Source: Lentisphaeria bacterium (GTDB taxonomy: Bacteria; Verrucomicrobiota; Lentisphaeria; Victivallales; UBA1829). From it: a stretch of 64,000 nt of DNA. The notes beneath the pieces were generated by a model, which ran no database searches, was not told the origin of the DNA, and saw nothing but the letters and a program-made list of their open reading frames with translations. Positions within the stretch are counted from its first letter, which is position 1, and the number at the start of each line of letters is the position of its first letter. Below, piece after piece: positions 9,422 through 18,742 of the stretch. Position numbers and translations under genes: made by a program. Where the stretch lies: assembly GCA_017456805.1 (NCBI GenBank), contig JAFTIQ010000013.1:88516-152515 (forward strand), written 5' to 3'.

Positions 9422-10051
9422 ATGGCGCGATTGAGTCAGACAGAACAGGTTTATGATGCCCTTCTGGAGGCGCATGGTCCCCAGCAATGTTTTCTTGTTC
9501 ACAACTCTGCGCTTCAGCTTTTGATCGCCACGATCCTCTCCGCTCAATGCACGGATAAAACCGTCAATAACGTAACAGTTGAGCTTTTCCGGAAATATCC
9601 GGATGCTGCATCTTTTGCCAATGCTCTTCCCGGGGAATTGGAACAGGATATCCATGCCTGCGGATATTACCGGGCGAAGGCGGCACATATCATTGCGGCA
9701 TGTTCCAGAATCTGTTCTGATTACAATGGAGAGGTTCCGGATTCTATGGAAGAATTGACGAAACTTCCCGGGGTCGGGCGCAAGACTGCCAATGTGGTTC
9801 TGGGGGACTTCTTTCAGATTCCCGGGTTCCCGGTGGATACTCATGTGATCCGGCTTTCCAACCGGATCGGACTTTGCAGGACGGTTGATCCGGTAAAGAT
9901 CGAATCGATTCTCTGCGGGAAAACCGCACCGGAAAAGTGGGCACAGTTCTCTCATCTTCTGATCATTCACGGCAGACGCCGCTGTATGGCGCGGAAACCG
10001 GATTGTGCCAATTGCGAAATATCTGCTTTATGTAAAAAACGAGGTGTGTAA
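9422..10051 (+). CDS. nth: Endonuclease III (DNA glycosylase/AP lyase)
   Basis: Removes oxidised pyrimidines and nicks at AP sites in base excision repair. A helix-hairpin-helix LPGVGRKTAN carries the catalytic Lys121, the general-base Asp139 lies in VDTHVIR, and the C-terminal 4Fe-4S ligands are spaced C-x6-C-x2-C-x5-C, exactly as in the family. About 209 aa. The stop codon overlaps the next ATG by one base. Confidence 0.95.
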   Translation: MARLSQTEQVYDALLEAHGPQQCFLVHNSALQLLIATILSAQCTDKTVNNVTVELFRKYPDAASFANALPGELEQDIHACGYYRAKAAHIIAACSRICSDYNGEVPDSMEELTKLPGVGRKTANVVLGDFFQIPGFPVDTHVIRLSNRIGLCRTVDPVKIESILCGKTAPEKWAQFSHLLIIHGRRRCMARKPDCANCEISALCKKRGV

Positions 10052-10716
10052 TGGGTTACTTCAAACAGAAATTCCGGAATATCAAAAAATTCCCCGATTG
10101 GATCTTTCTGCCGATCGTGGGGTTGATGTATTTTTATAAATTGCTGATGCGGAAACGGTATGACGACCGGATCGGGGTGCTGAAGAATCCCAATCCGCCG
10201 GGAATCGCTGTGACCTGGCACAACCGGCTGATGTTTTTTCCGCTTATGTTCCCGAAACGGCTGCGCCGCTGTACTTCCGCAGTGATCAGTGCCTCCCGGG
10301 ATGGTCAGTATGTTGCCGATCTGGTTCATTGGATGGGGATCGAAAGCATTCGCGGTTCCAGTTCCAAAAAAGGGTTGAACGCTGTAAACGGAGCTGTTCG
10401 GGCATTGGAAGCGAACCGGTATGTGGCGTTTACTCCGGATGGTCCCCGGGGACCGCGCTATCACATGAGCAGCGGGCCGATCTATCTTGCCTCCAGATTT
10501 CAGGTGCCGGTTTATCCGCTGGCAATCAATTATTCCTCTTACTGGGAACTGAAAAGCTGGGATCGTTTCCAGATCCCGAAACCTTTTGCCAAAGTGACTC
10601 TTGTCATCGGCGAAGGGATCCATATCCCGCCTGATCTTTCTCCGGAAGATGCGGAACATTGGCGGCAAGTCGTGGAACAGAAACTCAAAGAAGTCTCAGG
10701 AGTGAACGAAGCATGA
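10051..10716 (+). CDS. Lysophospholipid acyltransferase family protein (DUF374)
   Basis: Predicted membrane-associated acyltransferase of the DUF374 group, related to LpxL-type and PlsC-type enzymes. TWHNRLMFF contains the catalytic His of the HX4D-like block and TPDGPRGPRY is the family's substrate-binding motif. 221 aa with one hydrophobic N-terminal helix. The family is often associated with lipid A or glycerolipid acylation; the exact acceptor is unknown. It overlaps nth (TAATG) and cinA (ATGA), so the three are translationally coupled. Confidence 0.85.
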   Translation: MGYFKQKFRNIKKFPDWIFLPIVGLMYFYKLLMRKRYDDRIGVLKNPNPPGIAVTWHNRLMFFPLMFPKRLRRCTSAVISASRDGQYVADLVHWMGIESIRGSSSKKGLNAVNGAVRALEANRYVAFTPDGPRGPRYHMSSGPIYLASRFQVPVYPLAINYSSYWELKSWDRFQIPKPFAKVTLVIGEGIHIPPDLSPEDAEHWRQVVEQKLKEVSGVNEA

Positions 10717-11930
10717 AAATCGCGGTGATCTGTACAGGGGATGAACTCCTGAAAGGGGCAGTTCTCAACACAAATTTGAAGTTTATCGGAGAACAGCTCC
10801 TTGCAAATGGCATGATCCCTGTTCTTTCTCTGGAAGTCAGAGACGGTATGGAGGCGATCAGCGATGCTTTGGAAAGTGCTTTTTCCAAAGCCGATACCGT
10901 GATCGTATCCGGCGGGCTCGGGCCCACTTGCGATGATATGACAAAAGAAGCTGCGGCGAAATTCTTTCAGCTTCCCCTCGTTCAGGATGACAGAACTCAT
11001 CTCAAGCTGATGAGACTCTGGCAGAAGCTCAAGGATGAGGGCAGGGATACTCCCTCCCGTTTTCTGAATCAATCCATGATCCCGGATGGGGCGGAAACCA
11101 TTCCAAACCGCTGCGGGACTGCTCCGGGAATCGTTCTGGAATCGGAACGCGGAACGCTCTTTCTGCTTCCCGGACCTCCTTCGGAATTGGAACCCATGTT
11201 TTCCAAACAGATCATCCCTCTGATCCTGGAAAAACGGAAAAAAGAGATCCATTCTGTTCTGCTGCATGTTGCCGGGGTTCCGGAATCGGTGGTGGAAGAA
11301 CGGATGTTGTCCCTGATCACTCCGAAACTGAATGTGGCATATTGTGCCTCGCCGGGATTGGTAAAGTTGTTCCTGTCGTCTCCGGACATGAATTTCCTGC
11401 GGGAACGGCTCGTTGATATCAAACGGGAGTTTGAAAAAGAACTTTTGAATCTCAAACATACCACGCTCCAGGAGGAGGTTGTGCACCTTCTGACCCGTTC
11501 CGGATTGACTCTTGCCTCAGCGGAGTCCTGTACCGGCGGGTTGATTGCGGAACGGATCACGGATGTTCCCGGTTCTTCTGCCGTGTTCCTCGGCGGTGTG
11601 GTTTCCTATTCCAACGAACTGAAAGAGAAATTTCTGAACGTCTCTCCGGAAACATTGGAAAATTATGGAGCGGTCAGCAGTGAAACCTGTCATGAAATGC
11701 TGAACGGAATTGCAGCTTCCACCGGAGCAGATGTCGCTTACGCGGTAACCGGGATCGCCGGTCCGGGGGGCGGATCTGTGGAAAAACCTGTCGGACTCGT
11801 CTATACAGGAATCCGGATCAACGGGGAAAACTTCGTTACAGAAAATCATTTCAGCGGGAGCCGGCAGCAGGTCCGGGAAAAAACTTGTGCCGCAATCCTC
11901 AATGAACTGCGGATCCGGCTTCAGGAGTGA
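10713..11930 (+). CDS. cinA: CinA family protein (NMN amidohydrolase-like)
   Basis: 405 aa. The N-terminal MoaB/MogA-like domain (GDELLKG; SGGLGPTCDD) is followed by a C-terminal CinA domain with SAESCTGGL and YAVTGIAGPGGG. In characterised relatives the C-terminal part deamidates nicotinamide mononucleotide in pyridine nucleotide salvage and the N-terminal part has ADP-ribose pyrophosphatase activity. The start at 10713 overlaps the upstream stop (ATGA). It converges with ybaK, with no room for a terminator. Confidence 0.92.
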   Translation: MKIAVICTGDELLKGAVLNTNLKFIGEQLLANGMIPVLSLEVRDGMEAISDALESAFSKADTVIVSGGLGPTCDDMTKEAAAKFFQLPLVQDDRTHLKLMRLWQKLKDEGRDTPSRFLNQSMIPDGAETIPNRCGTAPGIVLESERGTLFLLPGPPSELEPMFSKQIIPLILEKRKKEIHSVLLHVAGVPESVVEERMLSLITPKLNVAYCASPGLVKLFLSSPDMNFLRERLVDIKREFEKELLNLKHTTLQEEVVHLLTRSGLTLASAESCTGGLIAERITDVPGSSAVFLGGVVSYSNELKEKFLNVSPETLENYGAVSSETCHEMLNGIAASTGADVAYAVTGIAGPGGGSVEKPVGLVYTGIRINGENFVTENHFSGSRQQVREKTCAAILNELRIRLQE

Positions 11931-12401
11931 TCAGACGGTCAGATCGACCATGGGGGCGGAGATGTACTCTGCCAGCACTTCCGGGTTCAGCTCCACATTC
12001 GTGCCTACTTTTCCGGCACTGACGCAGATGGTATCATAAAGGATCGCCGTTTCATCCAGAAATGTGGGAAAAACCTTTTTCATGCCGATGGGAGAACAGC
12101 CTCCGTGGATATACCCGGTAAGCGGCAGCAGCTTTTTCTGAGGGATCATGGCAATGCTTTTGACCCCGGCTGCCCGGGCGGCTTTTTTCAGATCCAGGGT
12201 AGCAGGGCCGGGAATGACAAATACATAATATTCCGGTCCGGGTGCTTCTGTCACCAATGTTTTGAACACGCAATCCTGATCTTTTCCGATTTTCCGGGCA
12301 ATGGAGATCGCATCCAGATTCCCGTCTGAAACATCATATTCATACGGAGTAAACCGGATCCCTGCATTTTCCAGCAGACGTTCCACGTTGGTTTTGATCA
12401 T
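11931..12401 (-). CDS. ybaK: Cys-tRNA(Pro)/Cys-tRNA(Cys) deacylase YbaK-type
   Basis: Trans-editing enzyme that hydrolyses mischarged aminoacyl-tRNA. It has the YbaK fold with the conserved CVFKTLV block containing the catalytic Lys and GGCSPIGMKK near the C-terminus. 156 aa, normal. The start at 12401 (MIKTNVE) overlaps the stop of the heptosyltransferase (ATGA), so it is coupled to that gene. Confidence 0.9.
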   Translation of the reverse strand: MIKTNVERLLENAGIRFTPYEYDVSDGNLDAISIARKIGKDQDCVFKTLVTEAPGPEYYVFVIPGPATLDLKKAARAAGVKSIAMIPQKKLLPLTGYIHGGCSPIGMKKVFPTFLDETAILYDTICVSAGKVGTNVELNPEVLAEYISAPMVDLTV

Positions 12402-13438
12402 TTTTCCGCTCCCGCCAGAAAACTCCGGATCGCCCGGGCTGCAGTTTCCGGCGGAATTGATTTGTGACATCTGGCTTCCGGACACTGATAACGGAAACAT
12501 TTGAGACAGGGCAGATCCTTCGGAGTCAGAACAATGGCTTTTTCTGAGAAGGGACCGGTCTTTTCCGGATCCGTAGGCGCAAACATGCAGACGACCGGAA
12601 CCGTAAGAGCAGCCGCAATATGCATCGGTCCGCTGTCGTTGCAGAAGAGAACGTCAGAAGCACGGATCGCTTCCAGAAGCCCTGCAACAGAGGTCTTTCC
12701 GGTAAGATCAAGGCATGGTGCATTGAGGGTGCTGACCAGTTCTTTTGCCATTTCAGATTCGTCTTTCGTTCCGAGAATCAGGAATGAGCAATCCGGAACA
12801 GATTGTTTCAAGAGCTTTGCCGTATCGGAGAAATAGGAGATCGGCCAACACTTTGAGGGCCATCTTGCACCGGGGGCAATTGCAATCACCGGACCGGCAG
12901 GCAGAGCTTTCATAAGTTCTGCGATCCCGGCAGCTTCAGATTCATTTTTCAGAAATTCTGTTTCCGGTTTCCCCATGGGGTCCACCCCGAGAAATTCCGC
13001 CATCAAACGGTAATTTTTTCTGACTGCGTGGAGCGACTCTTCTCCGGAATCGATTTCCTTATCATAGAACCAGCGGGTGATTTTTTCTTTTGGTTTTTTG
13101 GGACCGACGACTTTCCGGGTTCTGGCAAGGCTGGTGATCAGACCGCTGCGGAGCAAGCCCTGAAGATCAATGACTGCCGTGTAGCGTTCTTCCCGGATCA
13201 TCTTTGCAAATTTCAGAGCATAGGACGGGAAGGATTTGAGTTTTCCAAGCTCTTTTCGCGGGAAAGGGATCACTCTGTCAACGTTGGGATGCATCCGGAC
13301 AATGGGTTCAAATGCCGGGACAACGACCCAGTCGATTTTCGCATGGGGTTTCTGTTTTGCCAGAAGAGAGACTGCCGGAAATGCATGAATCACATCACCG
13401 AGACTGCTTGGTTTGACAATCAGATAACGCTCTTCCAT
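12398..13438 (-). CDS. Glycosyltransferase family 9 (LPS heptosyltransferase-like)
   Basis: Likely adds a heptose to the LPS inner core. The GT9 signatures are visible: KPSSLGDVIHAFP at the N-terminus, IAPGARWPSKCWP in the centre, and CNDSGPMHIAAAL followed by FAPTDPEKTGP in the nucleotide-sugar domain. A C-terminal cysteine cluster (CLKCFRYQCPEARC) is common in this subgroup. 346 aa. It is followed in an overlapping arrangement by ybaK and preceded by a phosphoesterase 10 bases away. Confidence 0.88.
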   Translation of the reverse strand: MEERYLIVKPSSLGDVIHAFPAVSLLAKQKPHAKIDWVVVPAFEPIVRMHPNVDRVIPFPRKELGKLKSFPSYALKFAKMIREERYTAVIDLQGLLRSGLITSLARTRKVVGPKKPKEKITRWFYDKEIDSGEESLHAVRKNYRLMAEFLGVDPMGKPETEFLKNESEAAGIAELMKALPAGPVIAIAPGARWPSKCWPISYFSDTAKLLKQSVPDCSFLILGTKDESEMAKELVSTLNAPCLDLTGKTSVAGLLEAIRASDVLFCNDSGPMHIAAALTVPVVCMFAPTDPEKTGPFSEKAIVLTPKDLPCLKCFRYQCPEARCHKSIPPETAARAIRSFLAGAEK

Positions 13439-13448
13439 GGAGAGTTAC

Positions 13449-14261
13449 TCACATTCCGCGTTCCAGCCGGTTTGCGAGCCGTTCGGGCAGCCCCGCTGCA
13501 AGAATTTTCTGCTGAGCTGTCCGGAAATCATAGGGAACTCTGTGCCGGGTAACCGTTTTTGCAATGGAATCATAAATCACAAAAGATGCACGTCTGTCCC
13601 GGTTTCTCGGCTGTCCGACACTTCCGATATTGACCAGATATTTATAGCCCTGCTGGATGGGGCATGTGATGGAATCCGCCCGATCCATTTCCTCTTCGCT
13701 CAAACCGCCTTCCCGGCGATCTGCCCATTCTGTGATCTCTTCGATCTTTCTGCCCACGGTCATTGTGACCGGTTTTTTGGCAAACATCACGGGAACGTGG
13801 GAGTGACCGCAGAAGCAAAGCTGGGTAAACTGATTGGCAAAACTGTCTTCCGCCTGATATGCATCAAAAATATATCCCCATGCCGACGGGCTGTCCAACG
13901 TTGCATGGATCAGAGTCATGTTCGCCCCGCGGATATTTCCGCGCATAGGGAGTGCTGCAAGATACTGTCTTTCTTCTTCAGAAAGCTGTGCCTGTGTCCA
14001 GAGAACAGCTGTTTTTGCGTGAGGATTGAATCCGCTTTCTGCGGCATCTCCATTGGATGCATACTCATCATGATTTCCTTTGACACAGACGAATTCCGGA
14101 AGGCTTCTCACGATTTGCATACATTCTTTCGGGTTGGCATTGTAACCAACGATATCCCCGAGGCAAAGATGAGCATTCACCCCGTTGGCACGGCAAACGT
14201 CCAGCACTGCATTGAGTGCTTCCAGATTCCCGTGGATATCACTGAAAATAGCATATTTCAT
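13449..14261 (-). CDS. Metallophosphoesterase, YfcE/DUF2851-like
   Basis: Calcineurin-type phosphoesterase. Metal-binding motifs in order: DIHGN (residues 8-12), GDIVGY, GNHDEYAS, and CFCGHSHVP. 270 aa. The family hydrolyses phosphomonoesters or diesters; the substrate is unknown. The start at 14261 (MKYAIFSDIHG) is chosen because the motif must lie at the N-terminus, and GAGGAAA is upstream. Probably first gene of the phosphoesterase-heptosyltransferase-ybaK unit. Confidence 0.85.
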   Translation of the reverse strand: MKYAIFSDIHGNLEALNAVLDVCRANGVNAHLCLGDIVGYNANPKECMQIVRSLPEFVCVKGNHDEYASNGDAAESGFNPHAKTAVLWTQAQLSEEERQYLAALPMRGNIRGANMTLIHATLDSPSAWGYIFDAYQAEDSFANQFTQLCFCGHSHVPVMFAKKPVTMTVGRKIEEITEWADRREGGLSEEEMDRADSITCPIQQGYKYLVNIGSVGQPRNRDRRASFVIYDSIAKTVTRHRVPYDFRTAQQKILAAGLPERLANRLERGM

Positions 14262-14400
14262 AGTTGAATTTTCCTCTCCGGATCTTTCCGGACGCCGCAC
14301 CGGAAAAACATACTCTGCAGTGTCAGGAAATTGTCATAAATCAAACATCCTGATAATATAGCACAGATTTGGCTTTTTTCAAGCTGCGGGAAAAAGTTTT

Positions 14401-15108
14401 TCAGATAAGCATTCCGCAGAGGAAGGAACAGGCAAATTCCACCCGCAGGATATGTCTCCCGCAGGAAAACTTCTGAAACCCATTGTGTTCAAAAGCCGCG
14501 ACTTCCGAAGGAAGAAAACCGCCTTCCGGTCCAATGGTCAGAAGAATTTTTTTTGCATCCGGTTTCTTTGTAAATGGTTCATCCGGAACAGGATGTGCCA
14601 CAATTCTGTGAAATTCATTTTCCCGTTCACAGCTCATGGTCATAAAATCACGGAATGTTCTGAAAAATTTCATTTCCGGCAATCTGGTCGTACATCCCTG
14701 TTCGATCCCTTCGATCAGGAGTTCTTCCAGAGATTCCGGATGCAGAACAGTGCTGTTCCAATAGCTTTTTTCCACCCGGGCGGATTGGAACAGAATCAGT
14801 TCCGGAATTCCGGCGGACGCAGCAAAATGCAGCACTTTTTTCAGACTTTGCGGACGCGGCAGAGCGACTGCCAGCGTAATCGGCAGCGGAGGCGGCGGAG
14901 CCTGATCGATCACAAAAGAGTCAAGAAGCACCTTCCCTTTTTCAACAGAACGGATGATCCCATATCCGGCAGAACCGTTCAGGACACCGACTTTCAATCT
15001 GTCTCCGGATTTGGAACGGAGAACGGTTCGGATATGCTCCGCCCGCTCCCCGGTGACGGAGACCGTTTGTTCCGGGGAGGGCATTCCCTTCAGAAGAAGC
15101 TGATTCAT
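14401..15108 (-). CDS. rsmE: 16S rRNA (uracil-1498-N3)-methyltransferase
   Basis: SPOUT-class methyltransferase that modifies U1498 of 16S rRNA. An N-terminal PUA-like domain (about 1-70) precedes the knotted SAM domain with TIGPEGGFLPSE and the final RHILRVEFA motif (usually RILRVETA; the Thr is Phe here). 235 aa, normal. It lies 6 bases downstream of the acyl-CoA synthetase gene and is likely co-transcribed with it. Confidence 0.88.
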   Translation of the reverse strand: MNQLLLKGMPSPEQTVSVTGERAEHIRTVLRSKSGDRLKVGVLNGSAGYGIIRSVEKGKVLLDSFVIDQAPPPPLPITLAVALPRPQSLKKVLHFAASAGIPELILFQSARVEKSYWNSTVLHPESLEELLIEGIEQGCTTRLPEMKFFRTFRDFMTMSCERENEFHRIVAHPVPDEPFTKKPDAKKILLTIGPEGGFLPSEVAAFEHNGFQKFSCGRHILRVEFACSFLCGMLI

Positions 15109-15114
15109 AAGATT

Positions 15115-16779
15115 TTACCAGGTGATTTCCCCGGTTTCTGCATGACGGCGGAGAATATCGCGTTTGATCTTTCCGGAAATGGTTTTCGGGAAAGTTGTGA
15201 CAAATTCGATTTCTCTGGGATATTTGTAAGGCGCACTGTGCTGTTTGGAGAAGTGCTGAATTTCACGGACCATGGATTCAGTGGGTTCATAGCCTTCATT
15301 CAGTTTGACGTATGCCTTGACTTTTGCTCCGCGGATGGGATCGGGAGCTCCCACAACTGCACATTCGCAGATCGCCGGGTGATTCATGAGGACTTCTTCC
15401 ACTTCCACGGGGCCGATACGGTAACCGGAACTCTTGATGATATCATCGCTCCGTCCGACAAAGTAGAAATATCCATCCTCATCCTGATATGCTTTATCTC
15501 CGGTGTAATAGTAGTCGCCGATAAAGCATTTTGCATTTTCTTCATCGTTCTGGATGTAGTGCTGAAGGAGTCCGATGGGATGACCGTTTTTGAGGCTGAC
15601 GGCGATTCTTCCGGCTTCGCCCTGGGGAACAATGTTTCCGTCATCGTCATGCAGTTCGATTTCCCAGCCGGGAGCAGCTTTTCCGATGGAGCCGGGGCGG
15701 GTATCCACGTCAGAGAAGTTGGCGATCATACAGACGGTTTCTGTCTGACCGTATCCTTCCCGGAGGGGGAGTCCTGTTCCTTCCTGCCAGAGTTTGATGG
15801 TATCGGTCTGGAGCGGTTCTCCAGCGGTGACGCTCTTTTTGAGTTCTCTGAGGTCGAACCGCTTCAAGTCGCTGATGACCAGCATACGGTAAATGGTCGG
15901 CGGTGCACAGAAACTGGTGATGCTGTATTTTTCAATGATCGGAAGGATTTCATCCGGATTGAATTTTCCGCGGATATCATAAATAAAGACGCAGCAGCCG
16001 ACGATCCATTGTCCGAAGTAGTTGCCCCAGAGATTTTTTGCCCATCCGGCATCGGAGATTGCATAATGCAAATCGTTGGAGTTCAGGCCATGCCACATTT
16101 CTGCGGTGATCCGGTGTGCCAGGGGATAATCACAAGTATGCAGCACAAGTTTCGGATATTTGCTGGTTCCGGAGGTGAAGGTCAGGAGCAGGGGATCGGT
16201 GGATTTTGTTTTTACCGGGAAGGTGGTTTTGACCATTGTAGCAGAAAGGGTTCTGCTCTTGATTTCTTCCTGGTAATTGATCCAGTCCGGGAGATCGCCA
16301 TCAATGAGGATCCGCAGATTCAGAAGGGGGCAGTCATCGTAGATCTCATCGAACTTCGGAGCATTTTCCATATCGGAGATGACGACTTTGAATTTTGCGA
16401 AATTGATTCTCTGGCGCAGTTCTTCGGGGGTGCAGAGGGTTGGCGTGGAACACTGGACCGCGCCGAGTTTGATCAAAGCCAGAGAGAAGACCCACCATTC
16501 CGGGACTCTGGGGAGCATGAGAAGCACTCTGTCGCCTTTTCTCACACCGTTTTTACAGAGAAGGTTTGCTGCCTGATTGGAAAGACGGCTGAAATCATAA
16601 TAAGTCAGACGCCGTTCATCGCCCTGCTGGTTGACCCAGATCATAGCCAATCTGTTCCGGTCTTCTCTTGCCCGTTTATCCACGATGTCGTAGGCAAAGT
16701 TGAAATATTCGGGGCGTTTCAGCGGGTTAGTTCTGAATTCATGATCAGGCAGAATCGCCTTGAATGTAGCATCTTTCAT
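15115..16779 (-). CDS. AMP-dependent acyl-CoA synthetase (ACSM/acetyl-CoA synthetase-like)
   Basis: Adenylate-forming enzyme that activates a carboxylic acid with ATP and couples it to CoA. Motifs: LLTFTSGTSKYPK (P-loop-like A3, Pro-Lys variant), GYGQTET (A5), YYTGDKAYQDEDGY (A7), GRSDDIIKSSGYRIGP (A8) and the terminal KTISGKIKRD with the catalytic Lys. 554 aa. The acid substrate is unknown; relatives use short or medium chain fatty acids. Its own promoter is visible upstream. Confidence 0.88.
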   Translation of the reverse strand: MKDATFKAILPDHEFRTNPLKRPEYFNFAYDIVDKRAREDRNRLAMIWVNQQGDERRLTYYDFSRLSNQAANLLCKNGVRKGDRVLLMLPRVPEWWVFSLALIKLGAVQCSTPTLCTPEELRQRINFAKFKVVISDMENAPKFDEIYDDCPLLNLRILIDGDLPDWINYQEEIKSRTLSATMVKTTFPVKTKSTDPLLLTFTSGTSKYPKLVLHTCDYPLAHRITAEMWHGLNSNDLHYAISDAGWAKNLWGNYFGQWIVGCCVFIYDIRGKFNPDEILPIIEKYSITSFCAPPTIYRMLVISDLKRFDLRELKKSVTAGEPLQTDTIKLWQEGTGLPLREGYGQTETVCMIANFSDVDTRPGSIGKAAPGWEIELHDDDGNIVPQGEAGRIAVSLKNGHPIGLLQHYIQNDEENAKCFIGDYYYTGDKAYQDEDGYFYFVGRSDDIIKSSGYRIGPVEVEEVLMNHPAICECAVVGAPDPIRGAKVKAYVKLNEGYEPTESMVREIQHFSKQHSAPYKYPREIEFVTTFPKTISGKIKRDILRRHAETGEITW

Positions 16780-16892
16780 CGCGCGCTATCCTTCTGTTAA
16801 GTTTGCGTTTCAATCATTCCGGTTCTTTTCTGATCGGAATATTACATAAAATTACCGGATTTTATGAAAGTTTCACGCCATTTCTTCCACTT

Positions 16893-16921
16893 AATTTACC
16901 ACAACTTTTTTTAAAATTCAA
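16893..16921 (-). promoter_or_regulatory. Probable promoter of the acyl-CoA synthetase-rsmE unit
   Basis: On the minus strand TTGAAT, 17-base spacer, TAAATT. It lies about 115 bases upstream of the start, divergent from the GH3 promoter in the same gap. Confidence 0.5.
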
Positions 16922-17007
16922 GTTTAAACTGAAAACTGTACAGAAAAAAATACGCTCACGCCCCTGAAAATACGGCAGGAAAGAGCATTTTTTTTATTGA
17001 TTAAAAC

Positions 17008-17035
17008 TTGAATTTTTGTTTCAAAAGACTATATT
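17008..17035 (+). promoter_or_regulatory. Probable promoter of the GH3-creatininase unit
   Basis: TTGAAT (17008-17013), 16-base spacer, TATATT (17030-17035), matching the host pattern seen elsewhere in the window. The start codon is 57 bases downstream. Confidence 0.6.
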
Positions 17036-17092
17036 GCTCTTCAAGTCTCGAATAGAGTAGCCGGAATATCTCAAAACAAAAAGGAATGAAAG

Positions 17093-18730
17093 ATGTATTT
17101 TCCGTTGAACGAAAAACAGCAGAGCTGGGCTGACAGTGTATTTTCCTCATTGACAATGGAGGAAAAGGTTCTTCAGCTGATTCACCCTAATGATAGAAAA
17201 TGGAACGAATCTGAATGGATCGAAATTCTGGAAAAATATCCTCTTGGCAGTGTGTTCGCCGCAGGAAGAAATCTGGAAGAAATGAAACGGATCAACCGTA
17301 CCATTCAGGAACACAGCAAAGTGCCGGTTTTGATTTCAGCAGATATGGAAAACGGAACCAACTTCATCCGGGATACCGGAGTGGAATTCCCTGCACAGAT
17401 GGGGATCACCGCAAGTCAGGTTCCTGAAGCAGCTTATAAAATGGGAAAAATTACTGCCCGGATGAGCCGTGCTGCCGGAGTTCATTGGACCTTTTCTCCC
17501 GTGATTGACCCCAATCTGAACCCGGAAAACCCCATCACCAATATCCGTTCTCTGGGCGATAATCCCGATCAGATCATTCCCCTGTTCCAGGATATCATCC
17601 GCGGTTTGCAGGAAGATGATCTCATGGCTGCAACCTGCAAACATTTCCCCGGTGACGGTGTGGATAACAGAGACCAGCACATGCTGGTCAGCGCCAATAC
17701 TCTGCCCTTTGACCAGTGGATGGAAATTTATGGAAGAATCTGGAAAGCAGCAATTTCCGCAGGAACAAGATCAATCATGTGCGGTCATATCGCGCTGCCG
17801 GATTATCAGGGAATGGCTGATGATATCGACCATGCTTTGCCGGCAACTCTTTCCAGCAAACTGATGACTGACCTGCTGAGAAAAGAACTCGGATTCCAGG
17901 GAGTGATCGTTTCCGATGCCTATCCGATGGTTGGTTTCACCTGTATGTTCCCGGAAAATGAACTTGCATGGAGAAATATCGAAGCAGGTTCCGATTCCGT
18001 GCTCTTCTCCGATCCCCGCAGGGATTTCAAACCGATGATGGAAGCTCTGAAATCCGGAAAACTTTCGGAAGAACGGGTGGAAACAGCTGCCCGCCGTATC
18101 ATTGAAATGAAAGCCGCTCTCAACCTGTTTGAAGATGCATTCGGACCAGATCCGGAACCGTCAGAATATACAGAAGCCCATGGTTTGATCTCCGAAATTT
18201 CTGAAAAATCAGTCACGATCCTGCGTCCCTGCGGATTGAACCAGCTTCCCCTTGATCCGGAAAAGGATAAGAAGATCCTGACCGTTTCTCTGATCCGCAG
18301 AGACAATCAGATGCGTTTCATGGATCTGGAAGAAGTTGATCATGAATTGAGACAGCGCGGTTTTGAAGTTGATCACATGACCAATCCCGGCGATAAACAG
18401 CTGCGGGATGCCATGAAGATCTATGACAAGATTTTCATTAACCTGACGGTTTGCAACCACGGTGCGCAGCAGCTGCGTCTGTCCGGAAAACCCATGCTTG
18501 CATTCTGGCACAGCTTCTTCATGGAAGCTCCCGAAAAGGTTGTTTACACAAGCTTCGGTTCTCCCTATGTCCTTTACGATCACCCGTATTTTGAGAACTG
18601 TACCTGTGTTTACGGAAGCTATCCTGTCTGCCAGAGAAGTGCAGTGCGTTACTGGTGCGGTGAAATCGGGGCTTCCGGGGTTCTTCCGGTCCGTCCCCAA
18701 AAGGCAAAGGTCAAACGCTGGGAATTCTGA
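17093..18730 (+). CDS. Glycoside hydrolase family 3 (beta-N-acetylhexosaminidase-like)
   Basis: 545 aa without a signal peptide, so cytosolic. The N-terminal TIM barrel shows CKHFPGDGVDNRDQH, the NagZ-type His/Asp loop that supplies the acid/base in this GH3 subgroup, and VSDAYPMVG with the nucleophile Asp. After about residue 340 a second alpha/beta domain follows, absent from short NagZ proteins. Likely releases beta-linked GlcNAc or a similar sugar; true substrate unknown. It is followed 12 bases later by a creatininase-like gene. Confidence 0.85.
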   Translation: MYFPLNEKQQSWADSVFSSLTMEEKVLQLIHPNDRKWNESEWIEILEKYPLGSVFAAGRNLEEMKRINRTIQEHSKVPVLISADMENGTNFIRDTGVEFPAQMGITASQVPEAAYKMGKITARMSRAAGVHWTFSPVIDPNLNPENPITNIRSLGDNPDQIIPLFQDIIRGLQEDDLMAATCKHFPGDGVDNRDQHMLVSANTLPFDQWMEIYGRIWKAAISAGTRSIMCGHIALPDYQGMADDIDHALPATLSSKLMTDLLRKELGFQGVIVSDAYPMVGFTCMFPENELAWRNIEAGSDSVLFSDPRRDFKPMMEALKSGKLSEERVETAARRIIEMKAALNLFEDAFGPDPEPSEYTEAHGLISEISEKSVTILRPCGLNQLPLDPEKDKKILTVSLIRRDNQMRFMDLEEVDHELRQRGFEVDHMTNPGDKQLRDAMKIYDKIFINLTVCNHGAQQLRLSGKPMLAFWHSFFMEAPEKVVYTSFGSPYVLYDHPYFENCTCVYGSYPVCQRSAVRYWCGEIGASGVLPVRPQKAKVKRWEF

Positions 18731-18742
18731 GGAGACAAAGAG

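Noticed and set aside
14452..16800. Long plus-strand open frame opposite rsmE and acyl-CoA synthetase
   Set aside because: Shadow of two well-supported minus-strand genes; Cys/Phe/His-rich translation and no ribosome site.
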